From positions 1-42,481 of the forward strand of contig JADGEC010000016.1 in NCBI GenBank assembly GCA_016744575.1: a stretch of DNA of 42,481 nucleotides, written 5' to 3'. This document shows, piece by piece, positions 15,120 through 23,750 of this stretch. Positions within the stretch are counted from its first letter, which is position 1, and each line of letters begins with the position of its first letter. The position numbers and the translations under genes were made by a program. Origin of the DNA: Sulfurimonadaceae bacterium. GTDB taxonomy: Bacteria > Campylobacterota > Campylobacteria > Campylobacterales > Sulfurimonadaceae. Below the pieces are notes generated by a model. It made no database searches. It was not told the origin of the DNA and worked only from the letters and a program-made list of their open reading frames with translations.

Positions 15120-15431
15120 CTATCTTCTATCTCTATGTTCTCGTCGGTGGTGACCACGGTCTCGTTGATGTTTTGATTGACGGATATGGGAGTGGGTCTG
15201 TACATGATGATCATGCTTATTATAGGCCCTTCTATGTTGTGGTCGATGGTCATGGTGCTGTGCTCTGCTCTTGATCCGCACATGGCTATTTCCAGATCGA
15301 TGGCTCTGATAGACATTTGATACAGCTATACCACTTATAAAGCCTAACAACAGTCCTCGTTCTCTATCACCCCAGGCGTAAGCCTGAGAGATGCTCAATA
15401 GCAAAACCAGGATAATCACTTTTGTTCTCAT
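15120..15431 (-). CDS. Secreted histidine/arginine-rich protein, unknown
   Basis: The start is taken at the ATG at 15431 behind GGAGGAG (103 residues); an in-frame start 33 bp upstream would bury the signal peptide. Residues 1-19 (MRTKVIILVLLLSISQAYA) form a Sec signal peptide with an AYA cleavage site. A short glycine-rich hydrophobic patch (GLLLGFISGIAVSNVY) follows, then a tail very rich in His and Arg with HDHH, HSH and HH motifs. This suggests periplasmic metal binding or interaction with polyanions. No family is recognised. Confidence 0.65.
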   Translation of the reverse strand: MRTKVIILVLLLSISQAYAWGDRERGLLLGFISGIAVSNVYQSHRSGNSHVRIKSRAQHHDHRPQHRRAYNKHDHHVQTHSHIRQSKHQRDRGHHRREHRDRR

Positions 15432-15499
15432 CGTATCTCCTCCTATTTTTGATAGAAGGTACAATACTTTATATTTGTGAGATCATTGTGTGTTTACTA

Positions 15500-15628
15500 T
15501 CAAGAGAAGACTGATTTTGGCTTATCCGGGTCTTGTAGATGTCCAGCGATCCCTGCGATCACAGCTAGACTGATAAGGAGAAGTGTCATGATAAACACAC
15601 CGGCAGAAAAAAGGAAAAACATCATCAT
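15500..15628 (-). CDS. 42-residue membrane microprotein
   Basis: Three consecutive ATG codons (15628, 15625, 15622) open a frame of up to 42 codons. Most of it is a single hydrophobic helix (FIMTLLLISLAVIAGIAG), with a short polar C-terminus HLQDPDKPKSVFS. The ribosome-binding site is only AGGG, close to the first ATG, so the second or third ATG may be used. The clean transmembrane topology supports it. Function is unknown. Confidence 0.5.
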   Translation of the reverse strand: MMMFFLFSAGVFIMTLLLISLAVIAGIAGHLQDPDKPKSVFS

Positions 15629-15678
15629 CCCTGTTTATATGGGCTACTTGTCTAAACTGTAGTACAAGAGATAAGAGA

Positions 15679-15849
15679 CTATCGCACTACTACCTGTTTG
15701 ATATATAGTGAACTCATATTGTTCACATAGAACGACTTATACTCATCTAGGACTTTACGAGCCTCCTCTTTTGAAGCCAATACCTCCAGGACTCTATTAC
15801 CATATTTTGTCATGGACATTATTAAATATCTTGTATTTATCTTTTTCAT
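15679..15849 (-). CDS. 56-residue cytoplasmic protein, unknown
   Basis: A 56-codon frame starts at an ATG 6 bases after AAAGGAT. The peptide begins MKKINTRYLIMSMTKYGNRV and continues with a helical EVLASKEEARKVLDEYKSF, ending in KQVVVR. It is basic and soluble, with no membrane segment. No family is recognised. It lies at the head of the small-gene run that ends with the SprT-like gene. Confidence 0.55.
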   Translation of the reverse strand: MKKINTRYLIMSMTKYGNRVLEVLASKEEARKVLDEYKSFYVNNMSSLYIKQVVVR

Positions 15850-16096
15850 CTTGGATCCTTTTTTATTTGGCTAACTCTAACAGTGATGCCAAGTCCGGAT
15901 CATTGTACTTACAGCACAATCTATTCCGATCTTGACAGTATCTGAGCTTCTAGCCATGATATATCACACTTTTTGTCATGAGAGCAGTATAGATGAAGAT
16001 AATGTGAAAAACAGGTGTTTATAGAAAAGTGAGCTTAAGAAGATATGAGAGTACTATAGTCTTGTCAGTGACCATCGACAAGTCATATGAGAGCTT

Positions 16097-17290
16097 CTAG
16101 TCCTTCTTCGTCTTCATCAGAGAATAACGTGTTAAGAATGGACCGATGAACTCATGGACGATCGTTGTCGCGATGATGATATTTAAGATCATCGGAGCAA
16201 ATGCCTCAAAACCACTATGGTCTTGGATAGAGAGTGCCAATCCGATAGCGACACCTGCTTGAGGGAAGAGTGCCAGACCAAGGTATTTCTGGGTCTTCCT
16301 GTCACATCCAGAGACTCTCGCACCAAAATAGGCACCACCTATCTTTCCTATCATTCGTAGAAAAAGGTAAGTAATAACAGCTAATGGCAATGTCAGCAGT
16401 GCTGAGAAGTCAAGATGCATAGCAGAGAGTATGAAGAAGAGCATAAAGACGATCTCTATGATATGGTTATCTATCTCTTTCTCGACCAGGTCAAAATCAT
16501 TAGAGAGGTTTGCCAATACCACACCCATGACAAGGGTTACCAGAAGCGGTTCAAGTCCCATCTTTTCTGACATGCTGTATGCTATGAACACCATTCCCAG
16601 TGTTGCAATGGTCTCCATCCCTTTATGATGAGAGAAGAGTCTCTCAAACCAAGTTGTCAGTACTCCTGCGAAGAGACCGATGATAATACTGCCAACGATG
16701 ACATAAATAGCCTGTAACAGACTGGAGTAGTCGATACCGCTTGAACCAAGCAGTGTCGAACTCAAAGTCATCGCAAAAGCAAATAACATCAGAGCCATAG
16801 CATCATCAGCTGCTACTACTGCCAGCAGTGTCTTACTAAACCTTCCATAAGCATGTAGTTCTTGTATGATAGCTAGCGTCGCAGCAGGTGCAGACGCTGA
16901 TGCGATACCTCCCAATAGGAGTGCGATGACCAGTGTCGCTTGAAACTCGGGAAAGACCCAACCTGCCAGCAGAAAAAATCCTCCTGTGACTACCAAAAAA
17001 GCAAAAAGTGATTCAAAAAGAGTGACAAAGAGGATCTGTCTAGTCTTATCAAGAAGCTCAGAGCCCTTAAGACTGGCACCTACCAAGACAGATATCAACG
17101 CAAGAGAGAGATCGATGATGATGTGGACATCGAGTACGAAAGAGTGAGGGAAAAGTCCAAAAGTCCCCGGAGCGATGATCAGTCCGATAATCATGTAACC
17201 TACTACTTTGGAGAGGTGCAGCATCGGGCTCAACCACTCAGTCAATGCACCAAGAATAAAGATGATACCTAGATAGAGTAGCGTGTCCAT
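16097..17290 (-). CDS. CPA2-family cation:proton antiporter
   Basis: A 397-residue inner-membrane protein with about 11-12 helices and the Kef/CPA2 antiporter fold. Helix 5-6 region motifs ASASAPAATLAIIQE and VVAADDAMALMLF contain the paired acidic residues (DD) of the ion-binding site. It has no C-terminal TrkA-N (RCK) domain, unlike KefB/KefC, so it resembles NapA/GerN-type Na+(K+)/H+ exchangers. It is likely used in pH and sodium homeostasis. The gene is 6 bp after the thioredoxin-like gene and probably co-transcribed with it and the diguanylate cyclase. Confidence 0.85.
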   Translation of the reverse strand: MDTLLYLGIIFILGALTEWLSPMLHLSKVVGYMIIGLIIAPGTFGLFPHSFVLDVHIIIDLSLALISVLVGASLKGSELLDKTRQILFVTLFESLFAFLVVTGGFFLLAGWVFPEFQATLVIALLLGGIASASAPAATLAIIQELHAYGRFSKTLLAVVAADDAMALMLFAFAMTLSSTLLGSSGIDYSSLLQAIYVIVGSIIIGLFAGVLTTWFERLFSHHKGMETIATLGMVFIAYSMSEKMGLEPLLVTLVMGVVLANLSNDFDLVEKEIDNHIIEIVFMLFFILSAMHLDFSALLTLPLAVITYLFLRMIGKIGGAYFGARVSGCDRKTQKYLGLALFPQAGVAIGLALSIQDHSGFEAFAPMILNIIIATTIVHEFIGPFLTRYSLMKTKKD

Positions 17291-17296
17291 CTTATC

Positions 17297-17731
17297 TTAC
17301 TCCCGACACTCCGCTACCCGTTCTTTTACCTGATGGGTATAGAAGAAATACCCCTCTTCAAGATACTCAAAGAACGACTCTGGTGTCTTTCCCCCCATCA
17401 AGGTCTCTCCGATCTCTTTACCTTCTGTATTAAGGATATAAAAGGTAGGCGTGGCGTAAGGCTTTAGATGTTTAGGAAGGGCTTTATCACCAAGGTCAAA
17501 CTTGGCTATCTTATAGTGTTTTTTCATATAGACCTGGACGTTCTCATCAGCAAAAGCGTTCTCTTCCATCCATTCACAGACACCACAGCCTGGCTGTGAG
17601 ACGTAGATAAGTAGGGGAAGATCCGCGTCCTGCGCTTTATAAAGCGTTGTCTTGTAGTCATGTGACCATTCCAGTACTGCGGCAGAGAGTGTCGATGCCA
17701 AAAACAGTAACACTATGATGACTTTTCTCAT
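17297..17731 (-). CDS. Periplasmic thioredoxin-fold protein
   Basis: A 144-residue protein has a Sec signal peptide (MRKVIIVLLFLASTLSAAVL). The thioredoxin-like domain has active site C49-G-V-C52 in QPGCGVCEWMEENAF and the cis-proline segment YATPTFYIL. This fits the SoxW/DsbD-gamma-like periplasmic disulfide reductases and thiol:disulfide interchange proteins. Substrate is unknown. It lies between the diguanylate cyclase (12 bp) and the antiporter (6 bp) in one tight operon. Confidence 0.8.
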   Translation of the reverse strand: MRKVIIVLLFLASTLSAAVLEWSHDYKTTLYKAQDADLPLLIYVSQPGCGVCEWMEENAFADENVQVYMKKHYKIAKFDLGDKALPKHLKPYATPTFYILNTEGKEIGETLMGGKTPESFFEYLEEGYFFYTHQVKERVAECRE

Positions 17732-17743
17732 CTGATTTCTCTC

Positions 17744-19108
17744 CTATGAGATAATGATGTTCTTACCGTTTCGTTTGGCTGCATATAGTGCTTTATCCAC
17801 CCTGCCTATCAACGTGGTGATCTCCTCACCTTCAATATAGGTCGCGACTCCAAAACTGGCTGTTATCTGTTGATTATGTAAGAAGCTGTGTGCTTCGATC
17901 GCCTCTCTAAGATGCTCGGCCAGGATATAAGCTTCATCTTTGTTCGTATGTGGGGAGATGACCAGAAACTCCTCTCCACCCCAACGTCCGGCTGAATCAC
18001 TTTTACGAATAGTCTGATCTGTGATCTTTGCAAACTCCTGAAGCACCTGATCGCCTACTTGATGACCGTGCATATCATTGACTGACTTAAAATCATCGAT
18101 ATCAAAAAGTATGACACTTAGAGGAGCTTTATAACGATTTGATTTGTAGTGCTCCTCATCAAGTAGATTATCTATTTTCAGACGTGTATACATCTGTGTA
18201 AGCTTATCTACCTCTGAGATCTTCTTAAGCATCATATTGTAGCGATGCAGTGCATTATGACGGTAGGCAAAAAACGAGAAGATGATGAGTAGTGGCAGAC
18301 CAAGACCCCAAAGTAGAGAGTAGTCGCTCTCTGCTCTATAGGTCGTGATCCAACCCTCAGAGATACTATTATGCTCTTTATCTGAGATAGACTTAAATAC
18401 TTTATTGATGACAGTGACTGCATGAGGGAATTGAGGGTCGATCCCTATGCGGTGTTTAAAGCTAAACTCGGTCTTTCCGGCGATCTTCAAACTGGAGTGA
18501 CCATTATGTTCCAAAGCATAGATCACGGTAGCCAGGTGTCCTACAAAAAAGTCGACTTTACCACGCTCAAGTATCTTTAGTCCAGCATCTACATCATTGA
18601 CCTCGACCAGAGTGATCTCCGGGTAGTGCTGTTGTAAAAAATGTTGACTGGTATACCCTTTTCCTACAGCGACCCGGGAGCCGTTAAGTTCAGAAGTCTC
18701 ACTGATAAAGGTCACTCCTTTATCAGCTACAATGACAAAAGGGAAACTTACATAAGAGTCTGTCATCAAAAATGGACGGTCCATCTTATCGAGATCTGAG
18801 ATGGCAGGCAGAAGGTCGATCTCATCTGCATCATATTTATCTAAAGCTTCTGACCATTGTACGCTGGGGACAAGTTCAAAGGCAAGTCCACTTCTATCTG
18901 TGATCAGTCGCATATAATCCGCGATCATACCACTAAACTCATCATCATCACTTATAAATGTGAGTGGCCGCCAGTCTACCTCACTAAACCGAAGTGTCGG
19001 ACTTTCATCAAGCCATGCCTGCTCTTGAGCAGTAAATACCGGTACCTCACTGTTCTCTGCTTGTAAAGTGATAAGAAGTAATGATAGCAAGATGAGCTTT
19101 TTAAGCAA
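17744..19108 (-). CDS. Diguanylate cyclase with periplasmic solute-binding sensor
   Basis: A 454-residue protein starts at TTG (19106-19108) behind AGGAAG. It consists of a signal/anchor (1-17), a periplasmic type-3 solute-binding domain (about 25-250), one transmembrane helix (LLWGLGLPLLIIFSFFAY) and a cytoplasmic GGDEF domain. The active-site loop is GGEEF (377-381), and an inhibitory I-site RxxD (RKSD) precedes it by five residues. It should therefore be an active, product-inhibited c-di-GMP synthase. The sensor would bind a small amino-acid-like ligand directly. Confidence 0.9.
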   Translation of the reverse strand: MLKKLILLSLLLITLQAENSEVPVFTAQEQAWLDESPTLRFSEVDWRPLTFISDDDEFSGMIADYMRLITDRSGLAFELVPSVQWSEALDKYDADEIDLLPAISDLDKMDRPFLMTDSYVSFPFVIVADKGVTFISETSELNGSRVAVGKGYTSQHFLQQHYPEITLVEVNDVDAGLKILERGKVDFFVGHLATVIYALEHNGHSSLKIAGKTEFSFKHRIGIDPQFPHAVTVINKVFKSISDKEHNSISEGWITTYRAESDYSLLWGLGLPLLIIFSFFAYRHNALHRYNMMLKKISEVDKLTQMYTRLKIDNLLDEEHYKSNRYKAPLSVILFDIDDFKSVNDMHGHQVGDQVLQEFAKITDQTIRKSDSAGRWGGEEFLVISPHTNKDEAYILAEHLREAIEAHSFLHNQQITASFGVATYIEGEEITTLIGRVDKALYAAKRNGKNIIIS

Positions 19109-19230
19109 TGAGCTTCCTGATAATATGAACTATAATAAAAAGGTATTTTAGCAAACATTTTCTTGAAAGCTATTATATTCTCACAAAAAAGACCTAAACA
19201 AGGTATATAATAGATAGATATTCACCATCT

Positions 19231-20121
19231 TTAAACTATGACTGCCTTATTATCATCACGAGCATACTCACACTGAAATGTCGTATGGGTGATCTTAAAT
19301 CTCTCATGAAGCTCTTTTTCAAGTGACTCTATGATTTGCTCGGATGCACTGAGTGTTAGATCATCTTTAAAATCCAGATGAGCCTCAAGGTGGATAGAAT
19401 GATCACTAAGACGCCATAAGTGGATATGATGGACATTGGATATCTCATCATAAGCTATTATTGCCTGCTCAAGAGCATCAAGCTCTACTGATTCTGGAGC
19501 AAACTGCATCAGTACTGATGCCGACTCTTTGATAAGTCCATACGATGCACCTAAAAGGTATACAGCGATCACGATCGAGATGATAGGATCGATCCAGAAG
19601 AGTTCATAATAGTACATCAAGACCCCACCGACGACTACAGCAACAGAGGTCATCACATCGGTGAGTAGGTGCAGGTAGGCTGCTCTGATGTTCATATTAT
19701 GATGGGCATCATCTTTTACCAGCAGTACACTCAGAACGTTTAGTACGATACTAAGCAGTCCCAGACCGATGACCCAGGTAGAGTCGACCGGTTCAGGATG
19801 GTAAAGTTTTTGAAAAGCCTCGATGATCAAAAAGAGTGCGATCCCTATCAGGACAGAGGCATTGAACAGTGTGGCAAGGATCTCTGCACGTTTGTAGCCG
19901 AATGTCCTTGTCTTACTACTCGGGCGTGTCGCAAGTCGGTTCGCACCATAAGCGATGACCAGTGCCATCACATCACTGAAGTTATGCATCGCATCACTCA
20001 GCAGAGCCAGAGAACCAGAGATCAGACCTCCTGCTATCTGTGAGACCGTGATGATGATGTTTAAGATGATCGTTAGCAGCAGGTTCTTCCCACTGACTTC
20101 ATGATGGTGGTGATGGCTCAT
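19231..20121 (-). CDS. Cation diffusion facilitator (Zn/Cd/Co exporter, ZitB-like)
   Basis: A 296-residue CDF transporter with six predicted helices. The metal-site acidic residues lie in SDAMHNFSDV (helix 2) and HLLTDVMTSV (helix 5), both with the HxxxD-type pairs of zinc transporters. The N-terminus carries five consecutive histidines (MSHHHHHEVSG), a likely metal-capture tag. The C-terminal cytoplasmic ferredoxin-like domain ends near residue 290. It exports Zn2+ or related ions in exchange for protons. The ArsB-like gene ends 37 bp upstream of it, which suggests a metal/metalloid resistance operon. Confidence 0.9.
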   Translation of the reverse strand: MSHHHHHEVSGKNLLLTIILNIIITVSQIAGGLISGSLALLSDAMHNFSDVMALVIAYGANRLATRPSSKTRTFGYKRAEILATLFNASVLIGIALFLIIEAFQKLYHPEPVDSTWVIGLGLLSIVLNVLSVLLVKDDAHHNMNIRAAYLHLLTDVMTSVAVVVGGVLMYYYELFWIDPIISIVIAVYLLGASYGLIKESASVLMQFAPESVELDALEQAIIAYDEISNVHHIHLWRLSDHSIHLEAHLDFKDDLTLSASEQIIESLEKELHERFKITHTTFQCEYARDDNKAVIV

Positions 20122-20158
20122 CTATCTGCCTTTAGGTGCTCTCTTACTCGCTCGCACA

Positions 20159-21415
20159 TCAGATAAGTCCCAATAACGCGACTAACAAGACAGGTGGTGT
20201 GATGACAAGTCCGACTTTCATATACTCGAGCCAACCTATCTTCACCCCTTTTTGTGCCAGTACATGCAACCATAGTAGTGTCGCAAGTGAACCGATAGGT
20301 GTCATCTTCGGACCAAGGTTTGAGCCGAGGATATTGGCGTAGGCCAGAGCATCATGTCCTGATTCGGCGATGGCGATATCCATCACCATGATCGTCGGCA
20401 TGTTGTTCATCACAGAACTAAGTATTGCTGAAAGAAAACCGGTACCGATCACAGCGACCGTGTTTCCCATACTCTGCATAGAGGTGATGAGCTCTGCCAG
20501 ATAGGTCGTCAATCCTGCATTCTTTAGACCAAATACCACGATATAGAGGCCTATAGAGAACCAGACTACCTGCCAGGGAGCCGCTTTGATGGTCATGATA
20601 GGCTTTACTGCTTTATAGTAATCTGCGATGAGTAGAAAGAGCAGTCCACCACCAAGTGCAAAGATCGATACTGGCAGGTCATAATGATCGCCGATAAAGT
20701 AACCGACCATCAACAATGCCAGAAAAAACCAGCTTAATCTGAACATCGTCATGTTTTTGATCGCTGAAGCCGGTTCAGGAAGTTCGTCAATATTGATCCG
20801 CATTGGTATAGAGCGGCGAAAGTAGAGCCACAAAACGATGATAGAAGCTACTATACTCAAAAGATTTGGCAGGAACATCGTCTTGGCATACTCCCAAAAG
20901 CCTATGTCAAAATAACCGGCTGTTACGATGTTAGTCAGGTTTGAGATGACCAGTGGACTGGATGCACTGTCACCTATAAAGCCTCCTGCCATCAAAAAAG
21001 CGAAGATAGCGAGTGGGTCCATCTTAAGATGCTTCATCTTTGCCAGTAAGATAGGAGTGAGGATAAGCGCTGCACCATCATTGGCGAAAAGTGCTGCCAC
21101 AACGGCACCAAGCAGGAGGATGTAGACAAACATAAGATGCCCATTTCCCTTACTCAGCCGCGCCATCTTCAGCGCTGCCCACTCAAAGAAACCTATCTCA
21201 TCAAGTACCATTGAAAGTAGAATAATACCGATGAATGCCAGTGTCGCATCCCAGACTATGTCCGTCACAGCGAAGACATCATCAACGTCCACGACACCCA
21301 GAGCCAGCGCAGCTAAAGCACCTATTACCGCAGATGTACCTATCTGCAAGCCTTTTGGCTGCCAGATAACAAACAGAAGTGTTACTAAAAAAAGTGATAC
21401 GGCCAAGACCATCAT
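20159..21415 (-). CDS. arsB: ArsB/NhaD-superfamily permease, probable arsenite exporter
   Basis: A 418-residue membrane protein with about 11 helices. Start ATGATG follows AGGAG. Ion-transporter superfamily motifs are present: FANDGAALILTPILL, GGFIGDSASSPLVISNLTN and SSVMNNMPTIMVM, with the repeated half-channel arrangement of ArsB. Size and motifs fit the arsenite/antimonite efflux permease. No arsR, arsC or arsA is visible nearby, so another anion substrate remains possible. It is upstream of the CDF gene on the same strand. Confidence 0.8.
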   Translation of the reverse strand: MMVLAVSLFLVTLLFVIWQPKGLQIGTSAVIGALAALALGVVDVDDVFAVTDIVWDATLAFIGIILLSMVLDEIGFFEWAALKMARLSKGNGHLMFVYILLLGAVVAALFANDGAALILTPILLAKMKHLKMDPLAIFAFLMAGGFIGDSASSPLVISNLTNIVTAGYFDIGFWEYAKTMFLPNLLSIVASIIVLWLYFRRSIPMRINIDELPEPASAIKNMTMFRLSWFFLALLMVGYFIGDHYDLPVSIFALGGGLLFLLIADYYKAVKPIMTIKAAPWQVVWFSIGLYIVVFGLKNAGLTTYLAELITSMQSMGNTVAVIGTGFLSAILSSVMNNMPTIMVMDIAIAESGHDALAYANILGSNLGPKMTPIGSLATLLWLHVLAQKGVKIGWLEYMKVGLVITPPVLLVALLGLI

Positions 21416-21522
21416 GCATCTCCTGAAAAAATTGTAAAGACTATATCAGAGTGTTCCTATCAGATCTCTTCTTCTCTGACTTTGATAAATGACTTCAGCC
21501 CTCTTTTACGAGCCGCAATATG

Positions 21523-22233
21523 CTATTTTACTATGAAGTCAAAGTACTGTTTAGGAAAAGGCTCATCTTCGAGTGTGAAGTGCCACCACTCCTCTTTAAG
21601 TGCTCTGAAACCGTGCTTTTGCATCAGCTTCTGTAAGAGCATCCGGTTGGCGCGTTGCTGCGCTGTCACTGAGAGATCTTTTCCCCATGATGCTTTACCA
21701 AACAGGTCCCAGGCTGTTCCCATATCTAGCTCTTTAGATGTTCCCTCAGCAGACGTGATGATAGTCAGGTCGACTGAACTACCTCTGGAATGTCCTGATC
21801 TCGCAGCAATATAACCCTGAGAAAAGAGATCTTTTTTTGCCACATCAGGATAGTAACGAGACTTCATCTTTATGTCGTCCACATCTTTTGCCCAAGCCAC
21901 AAAATCATCTACCGCACGCTGAGGACGGTAAGCATCAAAGACTTTTAGACCAAGACCAAAGACATCTAGCTCTTCTTGCACTTTTTTAAGCGCTTCCGCC
22001 GCCTCTTTTGTCATAAGACAACTAACATTCTTATAACCCTCTACCGGCCTACCCAAAAAATTATCATCAGATGCATATCGAAGTTCGATCTCTATACCCG
22101 ATATCTCTTTTTTCAGATCGACAAAACCTTTAGGAAGAGGGTCAGCTAAAACAGATGAAAACAAGACAAACATAGATAACAAGAGACTCTTTATAATAAG
22201 ATGAGGCAGGAACGTTCTTCTTTCTAAGTACAC
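21523..22233 (-). CDS. VanX-like D-Ala-D-Ala dipeptidase (M15D), exported
   Basis: A 236-residue protein starts at GTG (22231-22233) with AAGGAT upstream. A signal peptide spans about residues 1-30 (LLLSMFVLFSSVLAD). The zinc-site motifs of the M15 family are visible: SGHSRGSSVDLT (first His and Asp ligands) and EEWWHF (catalytic Glu and third His ligand). The conserved arginine lies in FDAYRPQRAV. It would cleave D-Ala-D-Ala in the periplasm, probably for peptidoglycan peptide recycling rather than vancomycin resistance; no vanHA partners are present. Confidence 0.9.
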   Translation of the reverse strand: MYLERRTFLPHLIIKSLLLSMFVLFSSVLADPLPKGFVDLKKEISGIEIELRYASDDNFLGRPVEGYKNVSCLMTKEAAEALKKVQEELDVFGLGLKVFDAYRPQRAVDDFVAWAKDVDDIKMKSRYYPDVAKKDLFSQGYIAARSGHSRGSSVDLTIITSAEGTSKELDMGTAWDLFGKASWGKDLSVTAQQRANRMLLQKLMQKHGFRALKEEWWHFTLEDEPFPKQYFDFIVK

Positions 22234-22332
22234 ACTAGATCCTTATTTCAAGTAGGAGAGATTGTAGCATACTCTTCACGCGGTTATTAGAGATGCCCTA
22301 AAAGCAGTCTAAACTTTAGCATAGATCTAAAA

Positions 22333-22481
22333 ATAGAGTGAAAAGATGTACTTCTCTTCCGCTACAATCACTCTATGGGAGCAGCAATGCCATTAAGTCA
22401 AGCATCTTCAGTCTCTTCGGAAACGGAGGGTTCACTCTCGAACTGCGGAGGCAAAGCCTTCCGATTCCAAACCTTATAGAG
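22333..22481 (+). promoter_or_regulatory. Potentially structured leader of the methyltransferase gene
   Basis: CTCTAT at 22371-22376 can pair with ATAGAG at 22476-22481 to close a multi-stem domain. Alternatively it can pair, as part of TCACTCTAT, with the exact complement at 22333-22341. Inside the domain are a stem capped by a GAAA tetraloop (CTCTTCG / CGGAGGG, about 22415-22432) and a GC-rich hairpin with an AAA loop (GGAGGC / GCCTTCC, about 22446-22461). A small hairpin (AATCA / TGATT, 22483-22499) precedes the ribosome-binding site. Mutually exclusive pairings suggest a riboswitch or attenuator. A TACAAT at 22363-22368 could be a -10 box, which would exclude the upstream partner from the RNA. 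Confidence 0.4.
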
Positions 22482-22523
22482 CAATCATGACTCTTGATTA
22501 AATGACATTGAAGGAGAGCAGCG

Positions 22524-23174
22524 ATGAGTAATAAGACCCTACAGATGGATGATGCCCTACTCGGATACATTCGCCAGACAAGTGTTCATGAAAGTAGTAT
22601 TGCCAAACGTCTACGCGAAGAGACCATGGCCCTTGAGTGGGCCAGGATGCAGATCGCTCCGGAACAGGGGGCATTTATGGCCTTTATAGCAAGACTCACA
22701 CACTCAAAGATGTATCTTGAGATAGGTACTTTTACCGGTTATAGTATGCTCTGGGTCACGCAGGCGATGGGAGAAGAGTCCCATTCAGTGAGTTGTGATC
22801 TTTCCAAAGAGTGGACTGATATCGCCCAAAGGTACTGGAGAGAAGCAGGTATCTCTGAACAGATAGACCTTCACCTTGGCAAAGCAGAACAGAGTCTTAA
22901 GACAATGAGAATATCCACTTTCGATCTCGCTTTTATCGATGCTGATAAAGAGAACTATGATACCTATTATGAGCAGTGCCTGCGCCTGCTTAGACCAGGT
23001 GGACTTCTGATGATAGACAATATCTTCTGGGGTGGCGCGGTAGCAGATCTTAAAAAAGATGATGATGAGACCTTAGCTATTCGTGCTTTGAACAGTAAGA
23101 TAATGAAAGATAAACGGGTCGATGCCTCTATGGTAAGTATAGGTGATGGTCTGATGATGGTCTATAAAAAATAA
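22524..23174 (+). CDS. SAM-dependent O-methyltransferase (class I, caffeoyl-CoA type)
   Basis: A 216-residue soluble enzyme starts at an ATG behind AAGGAGAG. The Rossmann-fold SAM-binding motif is MYLEIGTFTGYSMLWVTQ (motif I, about residue 69). The metal/substrate region AFIDADKENYDTYY and the LLRPGGLLMIDNIFWGG segment define the Methyltransf_3 family, Mg2+-dependent catechol-type O-methyltransferases. The natural substrate is unknown. The gene has an unusually long, hairpin-rich leader and is followed 27 bp later by an unknown gene on the same strand. Confidence 0.9.
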   Translation: MSNKTLQMDDALLGYIRQTSVHESSIAKRLREETMALEWARMQIAPEQGAFMAFIARLTHSKMYLEIGTFTGYSMLWVTQAMGEESHSVSCDLSKEWTDIAQRYWREAGISEQIDLHLGKAEQSLKTMRISTFDLAFIDADKENYDTYYEQCLRLLRPGGLLMIDNIFWGGAVADLKKDDDETLAIRALNSKIMKDKRVDASMVSIGDGLMMVYKK

Positions 23175-23201
23175 ATAATAGAAATATAGCTGGAGAAGTC
23201 T

Positions 23202-23750
23202 ATGAAAGATGCCAAATGGGCCTCAATACACTTTTTACATCTTAAAGAGCCAGGTATTGATATAGACAGCTGTCATCTTGAGCTTACTGAGATCTCTATC
23301 AACTGTAGCAATATCACCCGTTATAGAAAAGCGTTTCGTGTAAAGATCCGTACTTTGATCAAAGAGTCTGACAGTGACTCCTTAAAAGAGTGTTTTGATA
23401 AGTTTTACTCTCTGGCAGAGTTCACACACGCACTATATGGTCATCATAGCTGCGATGAAGAGGTAGGATACTGGCAGAAGAAAGTAGCCCTCTCTCTACA
23501 AAAAGAGTATAAGCAAGTATCTTCGAGTCATGTGTTAGGAAAAAGAGTCGAATATAAGGATGTCGACCTATATGAGGAGTACTTTAAAAGAAGATATAAG
23601 ATCCTCTATCCTCTTGCTAAAGAGCCTATCACATTTATTCAGGATAAAAGACCCTTTTTGACCCTGAAAGACTATGCCCACCTCGAACGCTGGTACAAAT
23701 ATGACGCTCTCTATGACGCAAATAGAACAGGTTCAGGTTCACTAATATAA
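23202..23750 (+). CDS. Unknown soluble protein, 182 residues
   Basis: The ATG follows GGAGAAG. The protein is soluble, charged and rich in aromatic residues (YWQKKVALSLQKEY; HLERWYKYDALYD), with no signal peptide or recognised motif. Its last 40 bp overlap the 3' end of the convergent EAL gene, so both proteins' C-termini are encoded by the same DNA. It is probably co-transcribed with the methyltransferase. No function can be offered. Confidence 0.65.
   Translation: MKDAKWASIHFLHLKEPGIDIDSCHLELTEISINCSNITRYRKAFRVKIRTLIKESDSDSLKECFDKFYSLAEFTHALYGHHSCDEEVGYWQKKVALSLQKEYKQVSSSHVLGKRVEYKDVDLYEEYFKRRYKILYPLAKEPITFIQDKRPFLTLKDYAHLERWYKYDALYDANRTGSGSLI

Noticed and set aside
15850-15960. Leftward frame ending CCKYNDPDLASLLELAK
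   Set aside because: It is protein-like but has no start codon or ribosome-binding site, and is only about 28 codons after the last stop; too weak to list as a gene.
22371-22481. Leader considered as a c-di-GMP-I (GEMM) riboswitch because of the GAAA tetraloop and a GCAAAGCC hairpin
   Set aside because: The conserved AGGGCAAACC and GACGCAAAGCC core elements and their spacing are missing, so the known class cannot be claimed.
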